Positions 46,173 through 57,100 of a stretch of 64,000 nucleotides of DNA are shown here, one piece after another (positions within the stretch are counted from its first letter, which is position 1; every line of letters begins with the position of its first letter). This DNA comes from Combretum micranthum (taxonomy: Eukaryota > Streptophyta > Magnoliopsida > Myrtales > Combretaceae): the NCBI GenBank assembly GCA_024138025.1, contig JAMXBD010002826.1, positions 95,259 to 159,258 of the forward strand, written 5' to 3'. Below the pieces are notes generated by a model. The model searched no databases. It saw only the letters and a list, made by a program, of their open reading frames with translations, and was not told the origin of the DNA. The position numbers and the translations under genes were made by a program.

Positions 46173-47794
46173 ACTCATTTCTACTCTCTCTCCTCATTTT
46201 TACTCATTTCAAATTTTTACAAAAGAGAATTCCTCTCCCTTCTTCTTCTTCTTGCCGTGGTGCCCCTCCCACAACCACACACATTCATACACAAGTTCTT
46301 TCTTCTTCATTTCTTCTCCAAAACTCCTCTTAGGTGATGACTCTAAGCTTTATACCTACATTATCTTGTAATGGTAAGACCATTCTTGTGTATTTTCCAC
46401 TTTTAATCCCAATGAGCATATGCTAGGGACATGAAAACACTTATAAGAATATCAAGCCATCACAAGAAGTGGATCTAGTGTTTAAATTAGTTTTTTGTTG
46501 AGATGTTACCTTGTTCATGCATGTAAAGTAGAGATCTTGCATAGAAATTTATGTTCATGCCATGAGACTCATGATTCATGCACCATATGTGTAGATCTAA
46601 GTGTTAGACACTCATACATTCATTTATAATTATGCTCATGTGGTTGTTTTGAGCTTACATGCATTTATGATCATAAAAGCTTAGTCTTGCATGTATATAG
46701 ATGTGTTAGATGGTGGATCTTCATGTATCGGAGGTAAGAAAGTTGAAAAAGAAAGATTTTTGTTAGAAATGTATTATGGAAATTCGGATGATTTTGGAAC
46801 CCTATTTTGAAAACACCAAAACCACTTTAAAACTCATATTTTACATGAAAAATGAAGAGTATGTGTAGTAGATATCCTTAAGGAATGGTTTTTATAAGTT
46901 TAAATAAGTTTAGGCATGAGTAATATGTAAAACAAGTAGTGAAGTTAGAATGGAAAATCTAGAGATAGTGATTAGTTTGTTAAATTCGTAATTTGGAATC
47001 ATGCCTACATAAACACCTAGTATTTAAGCTTTAATTGAATGTTTTATGAGTTACATAAAGTCTTTAGACAATAGATATAATAAAGCTTCAATTTTTATGC
47101 ATTAAACAAGTTTTCTCATAGGAAAAATGCAATAAAAGAAAATTTCCAAAATTCGGATTTTTGTGAATAGCTTGTTTAAAAACATATTTATCAAGTGAAA
47201 AATGTGGTTTTTATGAATAAATGAAGGTCATGGATATTATAGATGTTAAGAACTCATTTTATTTAGATAACAAGTAAATTCCAAGAATAAATCCTAAAAA
47301 CCCTAGGGAATGTAAAGTTGGAAAGAATAGCTTTTTATAAGTAACTATTATGGAGTTTTATGATAATTAGGAGTTCATGAGAGTTCATCATCATAAAATC
47401 ATCAAGATCATGCATATATTGAACTCATTACATGACATTCATACTAGGAATTCATTCATATTCTATCTATGCATGAATTATCAACTATAAGCATTTTTAC
47501 TAAATGCGAAACAATTTTTCGGAAATGGAAGTGGTATGGTACAGATATGATCCCTCTGTTCCGTGACCTTAATATCTTCAAAACTTGAAAATAATATTAG
47601 AAATAGATATATCTTTCGAAGTAGATAGAAATCGATATAAAATTTGCGAAATTCCGAGTTAAAAACAACTAAGTTATGGCCGTGTTAAGTTGGAACTTCC
47701 GCAAATAGCGAGAATCACGATTTTGAGTAGTTTAGATGCATAGCTCAAATTAGTGAAGTGATGAGATTCTTATTAGGCTATTCTTATTTGGTAG

Positions 47795-47863
47795 GTGATC
47801 CCGAGCACGACGATACCCTATCACCTGACTACCATTATTAAGAGACTGGCGTACCATGGCCGA
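47795..47863 (+). other. Exon-like module in G2 LTR
   Basis: CTTAT box, TTATTTGGTAG, 69 nt ending ACCATGGCCGA, then GTGAGT. Frame GDPEHDDTLSPDYHY then stop. Here the frame is also open without splicing from an ATG at 47761. The matching acceptor TTGTTGCAG is at 52053, beyond the inserted solo LTR. Confidence 0.55.
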
Positions 47864-48861
47864 GTGAGTATTACTTCCGCTCTCAATTATTGCTTGTGAT
47901 TGTAATGATAGTGGCATTAGTTGTTTAGGCAAAGATAAAAAAATGATTATGCATGATGTGGTATATGGGAATTATATACTTGTTTGCTGTTAATATGTGA
48001 AGTTGAACTTAAAGAATATCGAAACCGGGTGTTAAGCTTCTGTTTGTATAGCGAGGAGTTATAATTGATTGTCTACGAACATTGATCGGTCACCTAAAAG
48101 AATTGGATTAATCTATTATTGGACCTCAATTATAATTGAACTCATTCATATCACGACGGGGATAGAACATTTGTAAGCCCCTAGATTTTTCGATAATATT
48201 AGCAAACCCTAAAAACCGGAAGTTTGAACGAAACCCTAAAATTAACCTAGTTCTATGTTTAGTCTAGTGAATCTAGATCCGGCACTCCCGTGTTCTTAAA
48301 CCCTAGAAAGCGAAATTGAAGTAATTGTGGAATATGGTTCGTAATAATATAGGGAAGCCTAAAATATAAGTTTCGAATTTTTCTAGTGTCCTTCGGATCC
48401 GATCGGGATCAGTTTTGAAAATCGTGCCCCGATGCACCGGATAGCAAAAATATTCCGACAACACCAATAGATTTGTAAAAATATAAGGTTTTCAAAAATA
48501 TCAGTTTTAGAATTTTTCGGTAACTAAAATATCAGATATAGCTTAATTACGCGTATTTTTGTTACTACCGGTATTTTAATTGTCTAGTCTACTATTCATA
48601 GTACTTTTCTACTATTCATTACTATTCACCTATCTCTACTTTTTCTTACACTCTACCATACCTATACCTTACAATTTACCTTCCCCATACAACTTTAATC
48701 ACATCATACCTTACACATTACTTCTTTTAATACAAAACAAACAAACCAAATCAATTTTCTCCCCTCTACAAGTCAAAACCAGCGCCCCCTCTCTCTTCCA
48801 CCATCTCATTTCATTTTCTTTTCCATTTTATTTAATTACATCTAATTACTACTCCAAAAAT

Positions 48862-48871
48862 CTATAAATAC
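48862..48871 (+). promoter_or_regulatory. TATA box of solo LTR 48172-51699
   Basis: CTATAAATAC. The leader is ATG-free to the donor-like CTTTAG before GTGAAAG at 49049. Confidence 0.6.
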
Positions 48872-50534
48872 CCCCTTCCTCTTCCATTCTTTCACACAAT
48901 AAAAATTCATACTAAAACTCTCCCAAAATCACTCCACAAAATTCCTCTCCCAAAATACTCTCTCAAGTCTCTTCTTTTCTTTAGAAAACCAAATCCCACA
49001 TAATACAACAACCCATTCTTTCTTCTTCAACCACCACATAAACTTTAGGTGAAAGTTTCTCATATTCTCTCATCATGTTCATATAACTTAACATGAGTTT
49101 AGTGTATGTTTCTTAGACTCATTGAGTTAAAGAAGCAACAATTTATTCATGTTTTGTTTTTGTTCATGTTCTATTCTTTTCTTTATGTATTATGTTGTTA
49201 TTGTTATTATTATTTGTTTCTAACCTAACTTATATAAGTATTATGTATATTATATTTATTTAGAGCATATAAGCTCACTTGTTATTTATTTATTTTCAAG
49301 TCTTGCAATTTATTTATTTACTTGTTTTATGCAATTTTAAGACTAGTCTTTCTAGTCTTAGACTTGTCCATATCAAGTCAAAACAATTTTATTTCTTTGC
49401 TTTTCTTTTCTTTTGAGGATAGTCTATTCTTAGTCCCGGGATACCTTGATGAAGCTAAGGTTCCCAATACTTGACTTTACTTTTATGCTCTTATTTATCT
49501 TATTTATGTTGTTTTATATTTTTCATGGTTACATATTCTCATTCATGCATGAATATGTTGTTATTGTCTCAATCATAATAGAAATGAGTTTTCTTAAAAT
49601 AAGAAAAGAACTCTTTTTAAATATAAATTTTGTCACATAAGAAGTTATTTTCCTTAAGGTTTAAAATTTATCTTAAAAATATTCTTCTAAGTTAGATAAG
49701 CTAGCTCAAGTTTTAGTAATAATATGTGGTTTTCACCAAGAAATACGTAAAGTAAAGTTATTATAAATTCTCTTTTCAGGAAATAAGAAAGTTTCTTTAG
49801 ACTAAACAAAGGATTTCTTAAATTCAATTGTCGAAGTTTTCCACCAACACTAAAATCTAAGATAAGTTTTTCAAAATTAACTTATAAGATGATTTCTTTT
49901 AAAAGTGGATATAACCATGAAGTATTTAGAAGATTATGTTTTCCAAAACATTAGAAATAAGGTAGTAGAAATTTGAAAGAGATTAAACTACTTTTATTTA
50001 AGAAATGGAGTCAAATAAAGAGATGCTTACCTTTAGTAAAATAAGAAATTTTCTTAACAAAACTAATTTCTTTACAAAAATTAAGCTTATCTCATTTTCA
50101 AAAACATATTGTACTACAAGAACATTGTTGAGACAATACCACTAAATTCATGCTTATGGTTTGAGTATATATGTGTATTCAAGGGATTTTTCAACCATAC
50201 AATATATCTTATTTTTGTACAAAAGCCCTTGAGTGAAGAAAGGTTTGAAAACTCTAGTTTTGAAGTTTGGAAAATTCGTATCAAATCTGTACGCTACTAT
50301 TCCGAGACCCAAGTAACTTCTTTTGATGAAAATAACCTTAGAAATAGATAGATCTTTTCGAGTAGGTAGAAATCGGTATATAATATGCGAAATTTCGAGT
50401 TAAAATAAGCAAGTTATGGCCATTTTAAGTTGGAATTCCCATTCCATACGATTTTTACGAATTCTTAAGATAGAAGTATAGAATTTGAATAGATCTTGGA
50501 TGAAATACTCATGTTGGGTATTTCTTTTGTTTAG

Positions 50535-50598
50535 GTGTCGAGGATCACGATCTTGTCTTCCTTGAGGATTACTTCGACTCCTAGAGCGCTATGGACGA
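50535..50598 (+). other. Exon-like module in solo LTR 48172-51699
   Basis: CTCAT box, TTTCTTTTGTTTAG, 64 nt ending ATGGACGA, then GTGAGT. Frame ends FLEDYFDS then stop. Acceptor ATATTGCAG at 51308, interval 710 nt, with CTTAT about 30 nt before. Confidence 0.55.
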
Positions 50599-51704
50599 GT
50601 GAGTTTCCTTTACGCTTATGTATTCGCGCATGTGCTTGTAGAATAGAGCGCTAGATGTTAGGAAAAGATAAAATTGATATGCATGTGGGATTCATGGGAA
50701 CTATGTATGTGAATCGTTGTGTGCGATCAATGAACAATAAAGTATATCGGAACCCGATTTGTGATTGATCTAAATGCTTCCATGTATGTATTGTCACGTG
50801 TGCAAAATATTGTTTGATCGCTTTAAATGATTTAATGTCATATTAAAATCCCCATATAATAAATTGCTCATGCATATCATTTAGAATATCATTTCGTAGT
50901 TTTGCTACTACTTCTCAGTGTGGGACCGGAAAGGTAAGCTGCCTAGCTACATCTTGAGGGCTAGGATGTTTGGGGAATACGGCCTCAAGGTGTAGCCGAG
51001 CCGATCGATCGCTTTGGGCATGGAAGGCCCGGGGACTGGTAGTATGGTTCGTTGGAACCCCAAGACGCGCGCAAACTTTAAGGAGGTTGTTCGGGACCCA
51101 GTTCAAAGCATTCCCTAACCACCGATGGAGGGGTAAATCCATCAAACATACGAAACCGGATAGTCGTATGTAATATTTGATCATATGGTTGTTGCATTCA
51201 TATGCTTGATTAATAAACTTGTTTGATTGTTGTTATGAGTACTATTGCGTAAGCAATATATCACTAAGCTAGTCATGCTTATACTCCGATAGATTTTTGA
51301 TATTGCAGGATTATCTTTTGCACCCGAGACCACCATGATTCCTCGGGTAGAATCCTTATTTGAGAAGCTTTTGGAGGAACTCTAATTTGAAGTTATAGAG
51401 TAGATTTCTTCTAAAATCTTCTAGCTTTAGTTATGTTATAGAACCATGTTGTTATGAATTATCGGGGAATGCCCCTTAGAAGTTGTAAGACTTTATGTTT
51501 CTATGAAATATATTAAGTATTATTTTGAATGTTCCGCTGCCAATATCTTAAAATGCATTACTTCAACGGTCTCCCTTTGTTGTGAATGTACGCCTTGTAC
51601 CGATATGGAAGCTTTTTGAGTGACTGAAGTAGTCATTCTTGAGCTTTAATATTGCGTGCGGCGGGCTGTCACGTTTAGGGTACCCGTAGGGGCATGACAG
51701 CATT

Positions 51705-52477
51705 AGCATTTGTTGGTTTTTCGTGACCCATAAAAAGAATATGTTGGTTTTTCGTGACCCATAAAACGAATATGTTGGTTAATCGTGATCCATAAAACGA
51801 ATTATTGTTCAATTGATCGTGAGCTTAAACGGCATCGTACCACAGGATTCGTTAATCTGCTAACCCGGGATGGAGGGCCTAAGTCCATCCACATATGATT
51901 TCCGGCCGGTCATATGTTTGTTAAACTCAAATTGTTTGATGCATTTTACTTGACTGACTAATTACTTGCTTGAATGTTTTGTCTTAATTGTGATTCGGAA
52001 GTTTTCACTCACTAAGCTAGTGTAGCTTATACCCCAATAGTTTCTTGTTGCAGTATGAATACCTTTGGCTATTTCCGAGGACCCGAGGACATCTGGTACA
52101 GCTCTTAGAGTTTGAGGAGCTTTTGTTAAGGCCGAGACCTAAAAGTAGAAATGGACTTCTAACCCGGTTCTCTAGAACCAGTATCTGAAGAATAATACAA
52201 GGAATTTTGTGAGCTTGAGAATTCTTAGCATTGTTATCGGGGGTATGCCCCCTAGTTCATTTAATAGAATAATCCTTTGTAAGACGGTCATGATTTACAT
52301 TCTTGCTGCTAAGTATGTCTCCTTAAGCTACTACGAAGCAAAGTATGGTCTATGTATGTTGAGAGTGAGCCTTACACCCAATGTTCAAACTCATGGAAAG
52401 ACTAAGGTTGTCTCACTTGAGTTTAAATGTTCAGTGTGGCGGATTGTCACGTGCAGGGCACACTTTGGGGCGTGACA
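51705..52477 (+). repeat. 5' LTR of G2 (type E), second piece
   Basis: Continues the split LTR to its end CTTTGGGGCGTGACA. Contains a 31-bp repeat array at 51721-51805 (units from 51721, 51752, 51783; first two read TCGTGACCCATAAAA) and the acceptor-like TTGTTGCAG at 52053. Confidence 0.85.
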
Positions 52478-52485
52478 GTTTAAGT

Positions 52486-52497
52486 TGGTATCAGAGC
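52486..52497 (+). other. Primer binding site of G2 (tRNA-Met)
   Basis: TGGTATCAGAGC after the spacer GTTTAAGT, as in the other gypsy elements here. Confidence 0.85.
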
Positions 52498-52672
52498 ATG
52501 GTTAAGAATCCACAATTATGACTTTAATCGTTGGACTTGAGAAGAATAAAGTAGGATGAGAATAAAAAAAGCCTAGATAAGAATAGCGTAGGTAGAATGG
52601 GTTTTACGAATCTGATTCTTCTTCTTTTGTGAATAGCTTACTCATGGTGAAGCCCGTCGAGCGGCAAGGTAA

Positions 52673-53089
52673 GTGCGTAAGCAACCTGATGAAACCTTGG
52701 TTGTATACCGTTTGAGAATTAGGGTCTTGTGCGAAGACTTTGCTTTAACTGGTCATCCCAGGTCAATCCGAGAGATGTTTAATTTGTGGAAAAGAGGGTT
52801 GATGAATACTGAATGGCATAAAGTGGTAACCAATATTGAGTATTGCCATGTAAGGAAGAAATGTTGGTCGGAGCTTGAAGTGTTCTATGCAGTGGAAAGG
52901 ATTGCTGTTCATAAGTTAGGAGAACCCATGTTGCAGGAAGCTACCTTTTTGTTGAGAAACGAAGGGGGACCGACTTTTCCCGATTTCCAAACCTGGAACC
53001 CAATTGGATACCTGTTTACTTATGCCCATGACCTGTTGGGAGATCACACTGACTGGCTTCGGGCGGATGCTCAAAGTCACTTCTTCTAG
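52673..53089 (+). CDS. ORF0 N-terminal part in G2 (138 codons)
   Basis: Open frame beginning in the leader. DETLVVYRLRIRVLCEDFAL, TGHPRSIREMFNLWKRGLM, WNPIGYLFTYAHDLLGDHTDWL. The first block matches ORF0 of G1 at 35950-36040 and the later blocks match G1 in other frames (for example VYAHDN/YAHDLL). Ends at 53089, while G1 continues with an acidic tail. A possible upstream start, ATGGTGAAGCCC near 52644, is directly followed by AAG/GTAAGT, which resembles a splice donor. Family not recognised. Confidence 0.55.
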   Translation: MRKQPDETLVVYRLRIRVLCEDFALTGHPRSIREMFNLWKRGLMNTEWHKVVTNIEYCHVRKKCWSELEVFYAVERIAVHKLGEPMLQEATFLLRNEGGPTFPDFQTWNPIGYLFTYAHDLLGDHTDWLRADAQSHFF

Positions 53090-53904
53090 TGGGGAGTGTA
53101 TGGGGAAGTGATACCTCCACCCACCGACGTGGCTCAGCCACCCCCACTAAGTGAAATTGGCTACCAACCCCGCGAAGAAGAGGTACATGAGACAAAGGGT
53201 GTGGAAGTTACCCATCCTGAAGAAATTGAGGGTGAAGAAAGCAAGGATTAGTGTACAAAGAGTGGAATTGATCGTCTAGAGAAGGGGACGAGACCTATGA
53301 TTGACCCATAAGTCAAAGCTGAATTTTGTAGTCGTGACCTTGAAAGATAGGTCATAGTAGTTTGATGTTTCGGATGTCATCCATGTTTTGTTGCTTTTAA
53401 AATGTTTGCATTAGTATGACCTGATCTTATTTCCATGTAGGGGCTTTTGCACACCACCACCCCCCCTCCCCCTCCTCCCCTCCCCCAAATTTATGTTTTA
53501 ATGAAAAGCTATATTATGTTTCATGAAGTTAAGATTTCCTTATTCACGTTCCTTAAATTATACTTTCTTTTATAATTACTCGCTTGTATAAGAACTTCCG
53601 GCAATTCCAAAATATGATAGAAAAAGCTAATAATGTTATCAGAAGATTATTTGACTGAGTTATTTAAAGGAAATACAATCGCAGTAGAAAAAGAAGATGT
53701 CAAAACAAACCTCGGCAAATGAACCCGATATGGGGAAAAAAAAATCGCCGCCAACCCCACCCGTGACCGATGTTTGAGCCGTTCTACAAATGGTCTTAAG
53801 ATAATTAACATGAGCATTTAAGTCCATCCGACAATCTATGCCTACCCTTGACCAGTACAAGTATGGTAGGAAACGGATGAGACAAGTCCTTCTAAATGGC
53901 TTAG
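53090..53904 (+). other. Degenerate spacer with C-only tract in G2
   Basis: Mostly non-coding. An almost pure C tract with single T breaks runs about 53451-53487, giving G-runs on the minus strand. A Pro/Ala-coding patch at 53735-53770 and a QVLLNGLD-like patch near 53885 recall gag, but no continuous frame remains. Confidence 0.5.
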
Positions 53905-54168
53905 ATAAGGTTATATGTCGACTTCCGGGTTCTAAATGGAGTCACAATTGAGAATAGGTATCCGCTTTCTAAGGTCGACGACCTGCTAGACTAACTACAA
54001 GGGATAAGTGCATTTTCAAGGACCGATCCTCAACCAGGATACCCTCAGTTAAAACACTGAGCTAAGGAACATACATGAAACCACATCTCAAATTATACAA
54101 GAACGTTATAATTCTTGATCGACGACATTGAAGTGACAATTGTCCCCATTATATTCATGGATTGGATG
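53905..54168 (+). pseudogene. pol: Reverse transcriptase remnant of G2, 5' half
   Basis: Recognisable in frame: RLYVDFRVLNGVTIENRYPLSK, VDDLLD, stop, LQGISAFSRTD, GYPQLK. These match [10 protein letters not shown]...[11 protein letters not shown] in G1. It ends at IIFMDW, where the type D LTR is inserted. TSD GGATG at 54164-54168. Confidence 0.8.
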
Positions 54169-57100
54169 TGTCACGCCCCGAAGGGTACCCTAAACGTGGC
54201 AGTCCGCCGTACACAATATTAAAGCCTAAGAATGACCACCTCAGTCATGCGAATGCTTCCATACTATGTACAAGGCGTCTAACACACAGAGGAGACACAT
54301 CGGAATGATACATTTCATGTTGATATAACTCAAGTAACAATGTAAAGGAAATTCAATTCACTATTCTTCAAAATACAACTCATCAAACTTCACTTACAAA
54401 TCATCAAAAGATTCTATTGCATAGAACTATTACAAGGAGCATAATTAAACCTAGTTAATAACTTCAAACATTCTTATGTCTTGCCGGAATCCTAAAGTTA
54501 TTCTCGACTTCAACCATCTCAGTCCCCACTTTGCATTCTTGAGTAACCTGTTCACTTAAACAACTATAGGGGTATAAGCTACACTAGCTTAGTGAGTGAA
54601 AACTTCCAGGATTACATTTATAACATATCATACAATCAAGTGATTAGTCAGACAAGTGATATGCATCAAACTCGTGAATTCAACAAACTATGACCTGCCG
54701 GAAAATCATATGTGGATGGACTTGCGCCCTCCATCCCGGGTTAGCAGATTAACGAATCCTGCGGTACGACCGAGACCGTTTCAGCTTACGGACAACTATA
54801 AACTATAAAATCGTTTAAGGTACAACGATAAACCGACAAATGCTAATGCTCCATCCCCATCGTGTAAGAATGAGTTCAATTTCATCTTCAATTCCAAATA
54901 ATCAATTATACCAATTCTTTTAAGTGATCAGTCAATAATCGCAGACAATCAATTCTAATTCATCTATACAGGCAATAGTTAATCACTCGGCTTCGATATT
55001 CTTACATTCATTTCTCATATCAACAACAAGCATACATCTTTCCCATTCGTCCCATCATGCACATCAATTTTATCTTTACCAAATACCTAGTGCAACTATT
55101 ATTACAATCACATACAATAAATGAAATCGGAAGTAATACTCACTCGGCCATTGGATCACCGTCTCTTAGTACAAGTAATCCGTGGTAGGGAATCGTCGAT
55201 ATCGGAGTCACCTAAAAGGAAGAAATACTCTAATAAGTATTTCATCACTTAACTAGTCCAAGCTATCTCATACAAACTATCAAATTCGTAATTCTCGTCC
55301 TAAGCGGGAATTCCAACTTAAAACGGCCATAACTTGGTCATTTTAACTCGGAATCTCGCAAATTATATATCGATTTCTATCTACTTCGAAAGATCTATCT
55401 ATTTCTAATATTATTTTTAAGTTTTGAAAACATTTAGGTCTCAGAACAGAGGGATCAGATCTGATCAATAACAGTTTCCAATTCCGAAAAATGGTTTTGT
55501 AAATGTTTGTAATGTTTTTGTTATACAAATTAGCCATACATGCAATATGAGTGATTTCCTAACATGAATGGCAGGAAATGAGTTTCATGTATGCATGGTC
55601 TTGATGATTTTTGGTAAAAGAAATTTTGGAACTCTTTATTTTGCAAGACTTCAATTATAACTACTTTTTGAAAAATAGTTTTCTACTTTGGTCATTTCCA
55701 TTTGTTTTGGATTTATTACTTAAGAAAATATAATTATTTTTGTTTAAAATTAAGTCTTCATTATATATATTACTTATGACCTTCATTTCTTCATAAAAAA
55801 TTTCCATTTTACACTTGTTAAACATGTTTTCAAGTGGGGTTGATTCCAAAATCCGAAATTTTACAAAAATTAGTTTTTAAGTGATTCCTTTAAATGAAAG
55901 TCATTTGATATTTAGAAAATTAGGGCTCATCATACATAACCATTAAGGACTTCATTCTTACACAAAATTGCATTTTACACTTTACAAATATGTTTTCCAA
56001 TATGGTTTACTCAAAAATCCGAATTTTAGAAAATCCACTTTTTGAATGATTCATTTGGGAAAAACTTGTTTAATGCATTAAATTTTAAGACTTTACTACA
56101 TCTATTGTCTAAGGACTTCATTTAACACATAAAACTTGCAATTTGAGCTCAAATACTTAGTGATTACATATGCATCATCTCAAATTGCGAATTTGACATT
56201 TGATCACTAACTCAAAATTTTCCATTTTAATTCCATTACTTGGTTTACACATTACTCATGCCTAAACTTATTTTAACTTGTAAAAATCATTGCTTAATGA
56301 TATCTATTACCTATATACTTCATTTTTCACATAAATATAGTTTTGGAGTTGATACATGGGTTCTAAAATTGGTCTTGGTTGGGATCCGAATTTACAAAAT
56401 TTATTTTTGGATATTCCTTTTGATAAAATCTATCTAAACTTATGAAAATCCATTCCTTACATATCCTATCCTAAGGCCTTTCATTTCTTAAACAAAAACT
56501 TCATTTTTGAGTTGGAAAACATGTTTTTAAAATAGCCTTGGCCAAAATCCGAAAATGACATTTGTTTTTGAAAATAACTTTTGAAAATCACATTAGATTC
56601 TTGTAAAAAGAAGTCTTGATGATATACATATACTAAGCCTTCATTTTCTTAAGAAAAATTACATTTTGATACTTGGAAGTGGTTTTCAAATGGGGGTCTT
56701 GCCAAAATACGAATTTCACAATTTTGTTTGAGTTCATAACTAAATCTATACTTAATATGAACATAAACATAAAACAAATGCATGGTAACAAGCTATAAAC
56801 ATCATGGATCTAAACTTTACTTATCAAAATCTTTCATTTATGGTATTATACCCTAAGCCCTTCATTTTAAATGAAAAATATACATTTTGAAGTTGAAAAA
56901 TCACTTTTCTAATATAGTTCCATTTTCATCCGAATTTTCAAAATCATTTTGCTTGAAAATAAAATAGATCTTGAGTTTCCTATAACTTTCCTACCATCAT
57001 CAATATAGCAAGTTGTTCATGACATAAACAAAGATCTAATGCATCTATGAACTCAAAACTTTAGATCTAGTTTCTAAACTAGTTTTAATGCATGAATCAC

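Larger units (their letters stand above)
45925..48171 (+). repeat. 5' LTR of G2 (type E), first piece
   Basis: Begins at CACTACCCATACCC, homologous to about position 441 of the type A LTR. The first ~440 bases are missing because of the G1 insertion and later loss. TATAAAA at 46166-46172, donor-like CTCTTAG before GTGATGA at 46334. Cut at 48171 by the type B solo LTR. Confidence 0.85.
48172..51699 (+). mobile_element. Gypsy solo LTR (type B, 3528 bp) inside G2 LTR
   Basis: TGTAAGCCCCTAG...GGGGCATGACA with flanks ACATT (48167-48171) and GCATT (51700-51704): a 5-bp duplication with one mismatch. The uninterrupted equivalent is in the G1 LTR near 35035. Opposite orientation to its relatives at 17869 and 60493. 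No internal sequence adjoins. Confidence 0.9.
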
